64,000 bases of DNA from positions 868,001 through 932,000 of the forward strand of contig NZ_JBHTCM010000010.1 in the NCBI RefSeq assembly GCF_042665545.1. Reading direction: 5' to 3'. The stretch comes from Rhodocista pekingensis (GTDB lineage: Bacteria; Pseudomonadota; Alphaproteobacteria; Azospirillales; Azospirillaceae). Each line of letters begins with the position of its first letter. The stretch's first letter is position 1. The notes under the pieces are model-generated. The model made no database searches. It was not told where the DNA came from and saw only the letters and a list, made by a program, of their open reading frames with translations. Below, one piece after another: positions 1-8,872 of the stretch. Made by a program: the position numbers and the translations under genes.

Positions 1-491
1 AGGGCATCGACTCCCCCGGCCGAGGGCCGCAGATGCCATTGCGCCTCGAACTCCGGATCGGTCGGGGCGCTGGCGCCGATGGGGCCGGGCGGATCGGGCT
101 CCGGCAGGGGCAGGACAGCGGTCGCCAGCGTGTAGCTGCCGCTCAGGTCGCGCCCCGGATTGGAGAACGAACGGGCGGACAGGTAGTAGATGCCGCTGTC
201 GAGCGCCGAGAAGACGAGGCGACTGTCGATGCCGGTGCCGCTGTCGTCGTCTGACGCGATGACACTGCCATCGGCGCGCACCAGGACAAGGTAGGGGTCC
301 TCCAGCGTGCCGCCGTCGCCATCGACGCCGCGGAGGTCGAAGGCATAGGTGCGGCCGGCCTCCAGCCGGACAGCGAACCAGTCCTGGTCGACGCTGCTCT
401 CCAGGAAGCCGATCGCGCTGTCCCCGATCGTCAGCGTCGTGGCGGCGTCCGGACCGTCCGCATGGTCGTCCGCCCCAAGGATTGTGGTCAT
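1..491 (-). CDS. Secreted subtilase-type protease with N-terminal PPC domain (partial, 3' end off left edge)
   Basis: The gene starts at the ATG at 491 and leaves the window at base 1, so 163 codons are visible. Residues about 5-120 look like a bacterial pre-peptidase (PPC) beta-sandwich: a QDWFAVRLEAGRTY core, then DPYLVLV and a closing SGSYTL. From about residue 145 the reading DPEFEAQWHL matches the start of the peptidase S8 domain of kexin/furin-like convertases. The catalytic Asp/His/Ser lie outside the window. There is no hydrophobic signal peptide at the N-terminus, so export by a type I system through C-terminal repeats is a guess. It is divergent from polA, with a short GC palindrome between. 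Alternative: a PPC-only adhesin. Confidence 0.7.
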   Translation of the reverse strand, partial: MTTILGADDHADGPDAATTLTIGDSAIGFLESSVDQDWFAVRLEAGRTYAFDLRGVDGDGGTLEDPYLVLVRADGSVIASDDDSGTGIDSRLVFSALDSGIYYLSARSFSNPGRDLSGSYTLATAVLPLPEPDPPGPIGASAPTDPEFEAQWHLRPSAGGVDA

Positions 492-503
492 ATCGCTGCT
501 TTA

Positions 504-519
504 CCCCCGATTTCGGGGG
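504..519. promoter_or_regulatory. Perfect 7-bp inverted repeat in the divergent region before the subtilase and polA
   Basis: CCCCCGA and TCGGGGG flank a 2-base centre, giving a perfect palindrome 13 bases upstream of the subtilase start. It could be a protein-binding site or the foot of a leader hairpin. No T-run follows on either strand, so it is not a classical terminator. Function unknown. Confidence 0.3.
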
Positions 520-628
520 AGCCTACACCTGCCCCGGACCGTCACGCCAGGGGGCGGCGCCCACTCTCGACTCAGCCCCGGCCTTGCGCCATGGTGCAGC
601 CCTGACACCCGAAACCGGACCGCCCCCG

Positions 629-3574
629 ATGACCGCCCCGGACACTGCCGCACCGGAAACCGCCGCCACGCCTTCCGACAGCCGCTCCCTTGAGGCGGGG
701 AACACCTCGCCGGAGGCGCTCTACCTGGTGGACGGGTCGGGCTTCATCTTCCGCGCCTACCACGCGCTGCCGCCCCTGAACCGGCCGGACGGCACCCCGG
801 TGAACGCCGTGCTGGGCTTCACCAACATGCTGATGAAGCTGCTGGCGGAGCTGAAGGCCGAGGCCGTGGCCGTGATCTTCGACGCCAAGCGGCTGAACTT
901 CCGCAACGAGTTCTATCCCGACTACAAGGCCAACCGGCCGGAACCGCCGGAGGATCTGCGGCCGCAGTTCGCCATCATCCGCGAGGCGGTGGACGCCTTC
1001 TGCCTGCCCTGCCTGGAGCTGGAGGGCTACGAGGCCGACGACCTGATCGCCACCTACGCCCGGATGGCCAGCGAGCAGGGCCGGCCGGTCACCATCGTCA
1101 GCTCCGACAAGGACCTGATGCAGCTCGTCCGCGACGGCGTGCGCCTGATGGACCCGATGAAGGGCAGGCTGATCGGGCCGGAGGAGGTGGCGGAGAAGTT
1201 CGGCGTGCCGCCGGAGAAGGTGGTGGACGTGCAGGCGCTGGCCGGCGACAGCGTGGACAACGTGCCCGGCGTCCCCGGCATCGGCGTGAAGACGGCGGCC
1301 CAGCTCATCACCGACTACGGCGACCTGGAGACGCTGCTGGAACGGGCCGGCGAGATCAAGCAGGCCGGGCGGCGGCAGAAGCTGCTGGAGAACGCCGAGC
1401 TGGCCCGCATCTCCAAGCGGCTGGTCCGGCTGGACGACAAGGTGCCGGTGCCGGTGCCGCTGGACCGGCTGCGCGTGCGCGAACCCGACCACCACAAGCT
1501 GATCGACTGGCTGAAGGTGCAGGGCTTCCGCTCCGTCATCCACAAGGTGGAGGCGGAGCTGGCGGCCGACGGCACGCTGGTGGACGGTGCGGCCCCCGCC
1601 CCGGCAGCGCCCGCCGCCCGGGCGCCGCGCACGGACGCGCGCACCGCCCTGGACAGCCGCAGCTACGCCCCCGCCCCGGCGCCGGAGGCCCGCGGCGACG
1701 GCGTCGTGCCGCAGCCGGACCGGGTCGAGTACGAGCTGGTGCAGGACCTGGACGCGCTGGACCGCTGGATCGAGCGGGCGCGCGAGGCCGGGACCGTCGC
1801 CGTGGACACGGAGACGGACGGGCTGACCCCGGTCAGCGCCGGGCTGGTCGGCGTCTCCCTCTCCGTGGAGCCCGGCCGCGCCTGCTACATCCCCTTGCAG
1901 CACATCGACCCGGCCACGCCCCGGGGCGCGGCCGGCGGGCTGGACCTGGGCGGCGCCCCGCCGCCGCCGCCGCAGATCGCGCTGGCGGACGCCCTGGCCC
2001 GGCTGAAGCCGCTGCTGGAGGACCCCGCGGTTCTGAAGGTGGGGCAGAACGTCAAGTTCGACTGGCAGATCTTCGCCCGGCACGGCATCGCCATGGCGCC
2101 GATCGACGACACCATGCTGATCTCCTACGTGCTGGGCACGGGCCTGCACGGACACGGCATGGACGAGCTGGCGCTGCGCCATCTGGGCCATACCACGATC
2201 AAGTATGACGAGGTCACCGGCACCGGGAAGTCCCGCATCACCTTCGACCGGGTGCCGTTGGACAAGGCCCGCGACTACGCCGCGGAGGATGCGGACATCA
2301 CCCTGCGGCTGCACCGCGTCCTGAAGCACGATCTGGTGCGCCAGCACATGGTCACGCTCTATGAGACGATCGAGCGGCCGCTGGTCCCCGTCGTCGCCCG
2401 CATGGAAAGCCGCGGCGTGCTGGTGGACCGCGCCGTGCTGCGGCAGATGTCGTCCGACTTCGCCCAGCGCATGCTGGAGATGGAGGCGGAGATCCAGAAG
2501 CTGGCCCCGCGCGCCTTCAACGTCGGCAGCCCCAAGCAGCTTGGCGAGATCCTGTTCGACGAGATGAAGCTGCCCGGCGGGTCCAAGGGCAAGTCCGGCG
2601 CCTGGGGCACGGATTCCGGCGTGCTGGAGGGGCTGGCCGAGCAGGGCGTGGAGATCGCCCAGAAGGTGCTGGACTGGCGCCAGCTCTCCAAGCTGAAATC
2701 CACCTACACCGACGCCCTGGCCGAGCAGATCGACGCCCGCACCGGCCGCGTCCATACCAGCTTCGCGCTGGCCGCCACGGCGACGGGGCGGCTCTCCTCC
2801 ACCGACCCGAACCTCCAGAACATCCCCATCCGCACCGAGGAGGGGCGCAAGATCCGCCGCGCCTTCGTGGCGCGGCCGGGGCACCTGCTGCTGTCGGTGG
2901 ACTACAGCCAGATCGAGCTGCGGCTGGTGGCGGAGATGGCGGGTGTGCCGGCCCTGCGCCGGGCCTTCCACGACGGCATCGACATCCACGCCATGACCGC
3001 CAGCCAGGTCTTCGGCGTGCCGCTGGACCAGATGACCTCGGAGATCCGGCGCAAGGCCAAGGCGATCAATTTCGGCATCATCTACGGCATCTCCGGCTTC
3101 GGGCTGGGCCGCCAGCTCGGCATCACGCCGGGCGAGGCGGGCGCCTTCATCAAGCAGTATTTCGAGCGCTTCCCCGAGTTGCAGACCTACATGGAGACGA
3201 CCAAGGCCTTCGCCCGCGAACACGGCTACGTCACCACCCTGCTGGGCCGCCGGTGCTGGATCCAGGGCATCCGGGAGAAGGCCCCCGCCCGCCGCGCCTA
3301 TGCCGAGCGGCAGGCGATCAACGCGCCCATCCAGGGCACGGCCGCCGACATCATCAAGCGCGCCATGGCCCGCATCGAGCCGGCGCTGGCGGCGGCGAAG
3401 CTGGACGCCGCCATGCTGCTCCAGGTCCACGACGAACTGCTGTTCGAGGTGCCCGAGGCGCAGGTGGAGGAGACGGCCGCCGTCGTCCGCAGCGTCATGG
3501 AGGGAGCGGCCGGCCTGGGCGTGCCCCTGGTGGCGGAGGCCGGCTGGGCCGGCAACTGGGCGGAGGCGCACTGA
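629..3574 (+). CDS. polA: DNA polymerase I
   Basis: This 981-residue protein is the repair and Okazaki-fragment polymerase. The N-terminal 5'-3' exonuclease starts with YLVDGSGFIFRAYHALPPL. The 3'-5' proofreading domain appears intact: Exo I VDTETDGL, Exo II VGQNVKFDWQI, Exo III YAAEDADITLRL. Polymerase motifs are A (DYSQIELRLVAEMAG), B (RRKAKAINFGIIYGISGFG) and C (QVHDELLFE). The ATG at 629 is preferred because upstream codons in frame encode low-complexity, non-conserved sequence. A Pro/Ala-rich linker at about residues 320-370 joins the 5' nuclease and Klenow-like parts. It is monocistronic, followed by a 160-base GC-rich gap. A very long open frame on the opposite strand is a codon-bias shadow. 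Confidence 0.98.
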   Translation: MTAPDTAAPETAATPSDSRSLEAGNTSPEALYLVDGSGFIFRAYHALPPLNRPDGTPVNAVLGFTNMLMKLLAELKAEAVAVIFDAKRLNFRNEFYPDYKANRPEPPEDLRPQFAIIREAVDAFCLPCLELEGYEADDLIATYARMASEQGRPVTIVSSDKDLMQLVRDGVRLMDPMKGRLIGPEEVAEKFGVPPEKVVDVQALAGDSVDNVPGVPGIGVKTAAQLITDYGDLETLLERAGEIKQAGRRQKLLENAELARISKRLVRLDDKVPVPVPLDRLRVREPDHHKLIDWLKVQGFRSVIHKVEAELAADGTLVDGAAPAPAAPAARAPRTDARTALDSRSYAPAPAPEARGDGVVPQPDRVEYELVQDLDALDRWIERAREAGTVAVDTETDGLTPVSAGLVGVSLSVEPGRACYIPLQHIDPATPRGAAGGLDLGGAPPPPPQIALADALARLKPLLEDPAVLKVGQNVKFDWQIFARHGIAMAPIDDTMLISYVLGTGLHGHGMDELALRHLGHTTIKYDEVTGTGKSRITFDRVPLDKARDYAAEDADITLRLHRVLKHDLVRQHMVTLYETIERPLVPVVARMESRGVLVDRAVLRQMSSDFAQRMLEMEAEIQKLAPRAFNVGSPKQLGEILFDEMKLPGGSKGKSGAWGTDSGVLEGLAEQGVEIAQKVLDWRQLSKLKSTYTDALAEQIDARTGRVHTSFALAATATGRLSSTDPNLQNIPIRTEEGRKIRRAFVARPGHLLLSVDYSQIELRLVAEMAGVPALRRAFHDGIDIHAMTASQVFGVPLDQMTSEIRRKAKAINFGIIYGISGFGLGRQLGITPGEAGAFIKQYFERFPELQTYMETTKAFAREHGYVTTLLGRRCWIQGIREKAPARRAYAERQAINAPIQGTAADIIKRAMARIEPALAAAKLDAAMLLQVHDELLFEVPEAQVEETAAVVRSVMEGAAGLGVPLVAEAGWAGNWAEAH

Positions 3575-3580
3575 CCGCCG

Positions 3581-3630
3581 GACCGCTGCTGGACTGCCGC
3601 ACCGCTGGACTGCCGGACCGCCGGACAGTC
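3581..3630. repeat. Imperfect tandem repeat, about 16 bp x 3, after polA
   Basis: Three imperfect copies of a unit close to GCACCGCTGGACTGCC follow the polA stop codon. The copies differ by short insertions. It is one of several short GC-rich tandem arrays in this window's intergenic spaces, perhaps of slippage origin. Confidence 0.45.
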
Positions 3631-3734
3631 GGGGCGGCCATGCCTTTCCGCCGGGCCGCCCTGCGGCGCCCGCGGTCCCCGCCCCCGCGGACAGGTCTGC
3701 CCAAGCGGCGCGTCCTGGGCTATGGTCCCGCCCC

Positions 3735-4427
3735 ATGACGACCGTGACCCCGACGACCCCCGATGACGAGCGCTGCGCCTGTGGCAAGCGCGCCGTCGAT
3801 CTCTGCCTCTGCCCCGACCTGACCCCGGCCCGCACGCGGCTGGGGCTTCTGGTCCTGCAACATCCGCAGGAACAGGATGTGGAACTGGGCACGGCGCGGC
3901 TGCTGACCGCGCAGGTGGAGGGGGCGGTGCTGCGCGTCGGCCTGTCCTGGCCGAACATGGCCAAGGCGCTGGGCCGCCCGGCCGATCCGCGCCGCTGGGG
4001 CGTGCTGCACATGGGCAGCAAGGAGGACGTGGCGCGGGTGCCGCGCGGCGGCATCGCCGTGGTGGACCGCAAGGGCGCCCCCCTGCCCGACAGCGATGCC
4101 GTGCTGGCGGACCTGGAGGGGCTGGTGCTGCTGGACGGCACCTGGTCGCAGGCGAAGACGCTGTGGTGGCGGAACGCCTGGCTGCTGAAGCTGCGCCGGG
4201 TGGTGATCCATCCCGACTTCCGCTCCGCCTACGGCAATGTGCGCAAGGAACCGCGGCGCGAAAGCGTCTCCACCCTGGAGGCGGGGGCCTTCGCGCTGGG
4301 CCGGCTGGAGGGCGATCCGGGCCTTCAGGGCCGGATGCTGAAGCCCTTCGACGTGCTGCTGGACCGCTGGCAGAAGCGCCGCCGCCCGGTCCGGCCGGTG
4401 CCGCCACCCGCGACTCCGGCGCCCTGA
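3735..4427 (+). CDS. DTW-domain protein, tRNA-uridine aminocarboxypropyltransferase type
   Basis: The 230-residue product belongs to the DTW family, known to add the 3-amino-3-carboxypropyl group of acp3U to tRNA using SAM. The defining motif appears as LLDGTWSQAKTL, with DGTW in place of DTW. The N-terminus carries a cysteine cluster (CACGKRAVDLCLCPDL) typical of the family's zinc-binding start. LVLQHPQE and the later VRKEPRRESVSTLEA also fit, the second being the S-T-[IL]-E-A signature. The ATG at 3735 begins just before the Cys cluster. Family membership is firm; the exact tRNA position modified cannot be read from sequence. Confidence 0.88.
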   Translation: MTTVTPTTPDDERCACGKRAVDLCLCPDLTPARTRLGLLVLQHPQEQDVELGTARLLTAQVEGAVLRVGLSWPNMAKALGRPADPRRWGVLHMGSKEDVARVPRGGIAVVDRKGAPLPDSDAVLADLEGLVLLDGTWSQAKTLWWRNAWLLKLRRVVIHPDFRSAYGNVRKEPRRESVSTLEAGAFALGRLEGDPGLQGRMLKPFDVLLDRWQKRRRPVRPVPPPATPAP

Positions 4428-4514
4428 CGGGCGCCGGTCCTGCACCCCGGCCGGTCTTAAAGAAAACTCGCCGGCCTGTCCGGAAAGGGGCGCCCGTCAG
4501 GGCACCAGGGCGGG

Positions 4515-4874
4515 TCAGGGGACCAGGGCGGGCAGCCGGGTGGTCACGGCAACGGGCACGGCTTCCCGCGCGGCCAGCCGCGCCTCCGCCTCGCCGGCGC
4601 GGACCTGGGCGGCGACAAGGTCGCGCTCCAGCCTGTCCGCGCGCCGCTTCTGCTGGCGGGCCGCCTTGCGCTGACCGTGGCCGCCCAGCCAGGCGGTCAG
4701 GCCGCCGGCGAAGAAGCTGACCACCATGGCGACCAGGACCAGGGCATAGAGCGGCAGCTCCACGCTCCAGGGCAGCGGCCACAGCAGGATGGTCACGGTC
4801 TGCATGTTGCTGACCGAAAAGGACAGGGCCAGAAGGGCCACGGGCAGGGTGATGATCCAGGTCAGGTGGCGCAC
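4515..4874 (-). CDS. lapA: LapA-domain (DUF1049) inner-membrane protein
   Basis: This 119-residue protein has two transmembrane segments at about residues 5-22 and 38-62, followed by a basic, Arg/Ala-rich helical tail. The pattern SFSVSNMQTVTILLWPLPW is characteristic of the LapA/DUF1049 family, which in E. coli assists lipopolysaccharide assembly. It lies downstream of ihfB on the same strand, the usual alphaproteobacterial order (rpsA-ihfB-lapA). A gap of about 200 bases separates it from ihfB, so it may have its own promoter. Confidence 0.85.
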   Translation of the reverse strand: MRHLTWIITLPVALLALSFSVSNMQTVTILLWPLPWSVELPLYALVLVAMVVSFFAGGLTAWLGGHGQRKAARQQKRRADRLERDLVAAQVRAGEAEARLAAREAVPVAVTTRLPALVP

Positions 4875-5072
4875 CGGGGCACCTTCTTGCGGCTAGACGG
4901 GCGGCAGGTCGGACAGGGGCAGGCATGCCCCCTCCGGCGCCAGGGTCGCCACAGGCCGCCGCGCTGTCAATGCCCGCGATAAGGGAGAAGCCCCGAAAGT
5001 GGCACCCGGCCCGCCCGGCGCGGCAGAATGGCCCGCCGGACCGGGGCCGGACCGGGGTCGCCAGCGGCGGTA

Positions 5073-5354
5073 TCAGTCGGTGTTCAGCCGCTCGCGGAGC
5101 TGCTTGCCCGTCTTGAAGAACGGGATGAACTTCTGGTTCACGTCCACCGTCTCCCCGGTCCGCGGGTTGCGGCCCAGGCGGGCGTCGCGCTTCTTCACGG
5201 AAAAGGCGCCGAATCCGCGCAGCTCGACCCGGTCACCACGCGCCAGGGCGTCGGTGATCTCGTCGAAGATCGTGGTGACGATCTTCTCCACGTCGCGCTG
5301 GTACAGGTGCGGGTTGCGCTCGGCAAGGCGCAGGATCAGTTCGGACTTGGTCAT
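5073..5354 (-). CDS. ihfB: Integration host factor subunit beta
   Basis: The 93-residue protein is a DNABII-family DNA-bending protein. It shows MTKSELILRLAERNPHLYQ at the N-terminus, GRNPRTGE on the DNA-binding arm and the RVELRGFGAFSVKKR core. The start at 5354 has a G-rich Shine-Dalgarno sequence and gives the standard family length; an upstream in-frame TTG would add 28 atypical residues. The gene follows rpsA beyond a strong terminator, the conserved order in Proteobacteria. IHF also activates sigma54 promoters such as the psp promoter later in this window. Confidence 0.97.
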   Translation of the reverse strand: MTKSELILRLAERNPHLYQRDVEKIVTTIFDEITDALARGDRVELRGFGAFSVKKRDARLGRNPRTGETVDVNQKFIPFFKTGKQLRERLNTD

Positions 5355-5660
5355 CTGGCTACCCCCCCAGGGTGCGGGCGGATTTCTCCGGCGCGACCCG
5401 ATGCCGGTCGGCATGCAGGCACCCGGGCCACCGCGCAATTTCCGGACACATTGCCGGAGGGCTTCCCGATGCGCAAGGGTAAGCCGTTCAAGGCGCTGGG
5501 ATTTTTCCGGACACCCGACGACCGGCGGCGACCGGCGGCGGAAGCGGCGGCGGTCGGAGAGGCAGCGGGCCGGAAACGCGAAGGCCGCCCCGGTTTCCCG
5601 GGACGGCCTTCGTTTCTCCTGCCGGCGGTCGCCCAGGGGCGGCCGCCGGAACCGGCGGGA
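5355..5660. other. Intergenic region between rpsA and ihfB
   Basis: These 306 bases hold the rpsA terminator (5581-5610) and the ihfB leader. No further gene is visible. ihfB is presumably transcribed from a promoter within the first 220 bases, but no sigma70 consensus is convincing. Confidence 0.5.
5581..5610 (-). terminator. Rho-independent-like terminator of rpsA
   Basis: On the minus strand a 13-bp stem (AAGGCCGTCCCGG pairing with CCGGGGCGGCCTT, one G-T wobble) is closed by a GAAA tetraloop, 51 bases after the rpsA stop. The T-run is weak (CGCGTTT). The other strand reads CGTTTCT after the stem, so it may work both ways. Confidence 0.75.
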
Positions 5661-7388
5661 TTACTCCTCGCCCTGCTGCTTGCGCTTGAGCGCGGCACCC
5701 AGGATATCGCCCAGCGAGGCGCCGCTGTCGGACGAGCCGAACTCCTGCATCGCCTGCTTCTCCTCCTCGACCTCCTTGGCCTTGATGGAGAGGGTGATCT
5801 TGCGGCTGCCACGGTCGATCTGGGTGACCTTGGCATCGACCTTCTCACCGATGGCGAAGCGGTCGGGCCGCTGCTCGGAGCGGTCGCGGGACAGGTCGGA
5901 CTTGCGGATGAAGCCGGTGAAGCCTTCGCCCACCTCGACCTCGATGCCGCCGTCGGTGACCTGGGTGACCGTGCAGGTCACCACGTCGCCCTTCTTGACG
6001 CCGGCGACGGCGGTCTCGAACGGATCCCCCGCGAGCTGCTTGATGCCCAGGGAGATACGCTCCTTCTCCACGTCCACGTCGAGGACCTTGACCTTGACCT
6101 GGTCGCCCTTCTTGTAGGTCTGGATGGCCTGCTCGCCCGGGGTGTTCCAGTCCAGGTCGGACAGGTGGACCATGCCGTCGATGTCGCCGGGCAGGCCCAC
6201 GAACAGGCCGAACTCGGTGATGTTCTTGACCTCGCCTTCCAGCTCGGTGCCGCCGGGGAACTTGTCGACGAACGACTCCCACGGGTTCTGCATCGTCTGC
6301 TTCAGGCCGAGGCTGATGCGGCGCTTCACCGGATCGACGTCCAGGACCATCACCTCGACCTCCTGGGAGGTGGAGACGATCTTGCCCGGGTGGACGTTCT
6401 TCTTGGTCCAGCTCATCTCGGAGACGTGGACCAGACCCTCGATGCCCGGCTCCAGCTCCACGAAGGCGCCGTAGTCGGTGATGTTGGTGACGCGGCCCTT
6501 GAACTTGGCCTGGACCGGGTACTTGGCTTCCACGCCCTCCCACGGATCGGCCTCGAGCTGCTTCATGCCGAGGCTGATGCGCTGGGTCTCCGGGTTGAAG
6601 CGGATGACCTGGACCGTGACGGTCTGGCCGATCTGCAACGCCTCGGAGGGGTGGTTGATGCGGCGCCAAGCGATGTCGGTGACGTGCAGCAGGCCGTCAA
6701 CGCCGCCCAGATCGACGAACGCACCGTAGTCGGTGATGTTCTTGACGACGCCCTGGAGGACCTGGCCTTCCTTGAGGTTGGCGACCAGCTCGCTGCGCGC
6801 CTCGGCCCGGCTCTCTTCCAGCACGGCGCGGCGGGAGACGACGATGTTGCCGCGGCTGCGGTCCATCTTGAGGATCTGGAACGGCTGCGGCGTGCCCAGC
6901 AGCGGGCTGATGTCGCGCACCGGCCGGATGTCGACCTGGCTGCCCGGCAGGAACGCCACGGCGCCGTTGAGATCGACGGTGAAGCCACCCTTCACGCGGC
7001 CGAAGATCACGCCCGTCACGCGGGCCTGGTCGTTGAACGACTTCTCCAGCAGGGTCCAGGCTTCTTCGCGCTTCGCCTTCTCGCGGGACAGCACGGCCTC
7101 GCCGTTCTTGTCCTCCATGCGCTCCAGGTACACCTCGACGGTGTCGCCTGCCTTCAGCTCGACCGGCTGGCCGGGAACGGCGAACTCCTTGAGCGCGACG
7201 CGGCCTTCGGACTTCAGGCCGACGTCGATCAGAACCATGTCATTGTCGATCGAGAGGATGCGCCCCTTGACGACGGTGCCTTCCAGGCTGTCGGCGGTGC
7301 CGAAGGACTCTTCGAGGAGGGCGGCGAAGCTCTCCTTGCCAGCGAGGGGGCTGGCGGCCGGGCTGGACTTGGCGGAAACCTGGGCCAT
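5661..7388 (-). CDS. rpsA: 30S ribosomal protein S1
   Basis: The 575-residue protein binds mRNA on the small ribosomal subunit. Repeated S1 (OB-fold) motifs are plain: GVVKNITDYGAFVDLGGVDG, GRVTNITDYGAFVELEPGIEG and GEVKNITEFGLFVGLPGDIDG. Each is followed by LLHVTDI, LVHVSEM or MVHLSDL, and six domains fit the length. The ATG at 7388 has an AAGGAGT-like ribosome site. It lies downstream of cmk with a 281-base leader rich in GCC/GGC hairpins. S1 is known to repress its own translation through its leader, so this leader is a likely control region. Confidence 0.98.
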   Translation of the reverse strand: MAQVSAKSSPAASPLAGKESFAALLEESFGTADSLEGTVVKGRILSIDNDMVLIDVGLKSEGRVALKEFAVPGQPVELKAGDTVEVYLERMEDKNGEAVLSREKAKREEAWTLLEKSFNDQARVTGVIFGRVKGGFTVDLNGAVAFLPGSQVDIRPVRDISPLLGTPQPFQILKMDRSRGNIVVSRRAVLEESRAEARSELVANLKEGQVLQGVVKNITDYGAFVDLGGVDGLLHVTDIAWRRINHPSEALQIGQTVTVQVIRFNPETQRISLGMKQLEADPWEGVEAKYPVQAKFKGRVTNITDYGAFVELEPGIEGLVHVSEMSWTKKNVHPGKIVSTSQEVEVMVLDVDPVKRRISLGLKQTMQNPWESFVDKFPGGTELEGEVKNITEFGLFVGLPGDIDGMVHLSDLDWNTPGEQAIQTYKKGDQVKVKVLDVDVEKERISLGIKQLAGDPFETAVAGVKKGDVVTCTVTQVTDGGIEVEVGEGFTGFIRKSDLSRDRSEQRPDRFAIGEKVDAKVTQIDRGSRKITLSIKAKEVEEEKQAMQEFGSSDSGASLGDILGAALKRKQQGEE

Positions 7389-7669
7389 TGGAACTCCTTG
7401 GGTGGAACCTGGAGCGGCACCCGGACCGCCCGCACCGGCACGCCCGAGCCGGAGGGAAGATCTGGCACCGCCGCGCCGGGCACCACGCCCGGCGGCTTGG
7501 GTTGTGCCCGGCCCCTGGGCATGCTCCCTGGGGCACCGGACGGGTTGTCCCCGGCCTTGCGGCCGGAGGGTGGTGCCCGGTCGCGCAGGACCGGGCGGCG
7601 AGCCGCGCCCGCACCCCGGAAGGAGCGAGGGACGGCGGCCTGTCCCGAGGGACCGGATCAGCGAGAGGA

Positions 7670-8368
7670 TCAGCGTCCGTTGAACGCCGGCTTCGCGCGG
7701 ACGAAGGTCATGGCTGCGTCGAAGGCCTGGTCGGCATCCAACGAGGACGTGTCAAGCAAATACGCGTCGGCAGCCGGCTTCAGCGGGGCCACCGCCCGCT
7801 GGCTGTCACGCGCGTCACGATCCTTCATGTCCTTCAGGACGTCGGCGTATATAGCGACAGCGCCCCGCCCCTGCAACTCCTTGAGTCGGCGCTCGGCCCT
7901 TACTTCCACCGTCGCGGTGACATAGAGCTTCGCCGGGGCTCCGGGGCAGACCACGGTGCCGATGTCGCGGCCGTCCAGAACGGCGCCGCGGGCCGGCGTG
8001 CCATCGGCCAGGACGGGCGGCCGCGCGGCGAAATCGCGCTGGAAATCCAGCAGCGCCTGACGCACCGCCGGCACCACCGAGACCAGCGAGGCCGCCTGCG
8101 CCGTCGCCTCCGAGCGCAGCTCCGGATCGGCCATCAGCCCGGCGATGTCGCCCGGTGTCAGCGCCGCCGCGGCCTGCGCCGCCAGCCCGGCATCGGCCGG
8201 GTCCTGCCCGGCCCGGCGCAGGGTCAGCCCGACGGCGCGGTAGAGGCCGCCGGTGTCGAGATGCGCGAAGCCCAGCGCGGCGGCGAGACGGCGGGCGAGC
8301 GTGCCCTTGCCGCTGGCGGCGGGACCGTCGATGGCGATGACGCGGGGGGCGCTGGAGGGCGGGGTCAA
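7670..8368 (-). CDS. cmk: Cytidylate kinase
   Basis: The 232-residue protein phosphorylates CMP/dCMP with ATP. The N-terminus carries the P-loop IDGPAASGKGTLARRLA. Later come LDTGGLYRAVGL (acceptor side), LDGRDIGTVVCPGA and the lid DMKDRDARDSQRAVAPLKPA, all typical of bacterial Cmk. It precedes rpsA as in most Proteobacteria. Here it is separated from aroA by three accessory genes and a tandem repeat. Confidence 0.97.
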   Translation of the reverse strand: MTPPSSAPRVIAIDGPAASGKGTLARRLAAALGFAHLDTGGLYRAVGLTLRRAGQDPADAGLAAQAAAALTPGDIAGLMADPELRSEATAQAASLVSVVPAVRQALLDFQRDFAARPPVLADGTPARGAVLDGRDIGTVVCPGAPAKLYVTATVEVRAERRLKELQGRGAVAIYADVLKDMKDRDARDSQRAVAPLKPAADAYLLDTSSLDADQAFDAAMTFVRAKPAFNGR

Positions 8369-8468
8369 GGCGGGAACCCGAAAGCGGTGGTTGTGAGGGC
8401 GCGGTCGGGCGGCACCATTCCCCCCCTGCGGCAGCGCGTCAAGCCTGGAGCGCAGGGGGCGGGATCAC

Positions 8469-8510
8469 GGGGGCCGGCTCAAGGGGGCCGGCTCAAGGGG
8501 GCCGGATCAA
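8469..8510. repeat. Tandem repeat, 14 bp x 3, between cmk and the toxin gene
   Basis: The unit GGGGGCCGGCTCAA occurs twice exactly, then once with one change (GGATC for GGCTC), followed by a broken copy. The last copy runs into the 3' end of the MazF-like gene and encodes its final Pro-Pro. It lies at the junction of core and accessory genes. Confidence 0.8.
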
Positions 8511-8872
8511 GGGGGACCGGTTGTCCGGGACTGGAGCGGGGGAAGGATTTCCGCCAGGGCGCGCGTCAACGCGTCGATCACGTCTCCATCAAGCCGGCCG
8601 ATGGCGCGGATCTCGGTGGGTTCGATCACGGACATCTTGCAGGGCCGGATCACGGATGGACGGGACAATCCGGCCAACGTGATGTCCGCGACGGGAATGT
8701 CGCCCGGCCAGGCCTCGTTCCGGGCGCTCGTGATCATCACGACCCAGATCAGCCCGAGACGGTCCTGTAGCACGGGCCGGGAGATCACGACGGCCGGCCG
8801 ACGCTTGAGCACCGGCCGTTCGACGAACGGGAAAGGAACCGTGACGACCTCGAACGGCTCAAAGGTCGGCAT
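8507..8872 (-). CDS. MazF/PemK-family toxin (type II TA)
   Basis: The 121-residue product has the family opening FEPFEVVTVPFPFVERPVLKRRPAVVIS, split here as EVVTVPFPFVE plus KRRPAVVIS, which forms the SH3-like barrel of MazF/PemK endoribonucleases. Later LGLIWVVMITSA continues the barrel, ending in a short helix. MazF toxins cleave mRNA. The start at 8872 overlaps the antitoxin stop by 14 bases, typical of translational coupling. An in-frame start further upstream would lie inside the antitoxin gene. Activity is inferred from family and pairing. Confidence 0.85.
   Translation of the reverse strand: MPTFEPFEVVTVPFPFVERPVLKRRPAVVISRPVLQDRLGLIWVVMITSARNEAWPGDIPVADITLAGLSRPSVIRPCKMSVIEPTEIRAIGRLDGDVIDALTRALAEILPPLQSRTTGPP

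Noticed and set aside
572..4141. Minus-strand open frame of 1,189 codons opposite polA
   Set aside because: Composition is Arg/Gly/Ala/His-rich, with no motif, and it mirrors third-position GC bias of polA. It is a shadow.
5028..7925. Plus-strand open frame of 965 codons opposite ihfB and rpsA
   Set aside because: It spans two recognised genes and their terminator, and reads as low-complexity Leu/Gly/Asp. Shadow.
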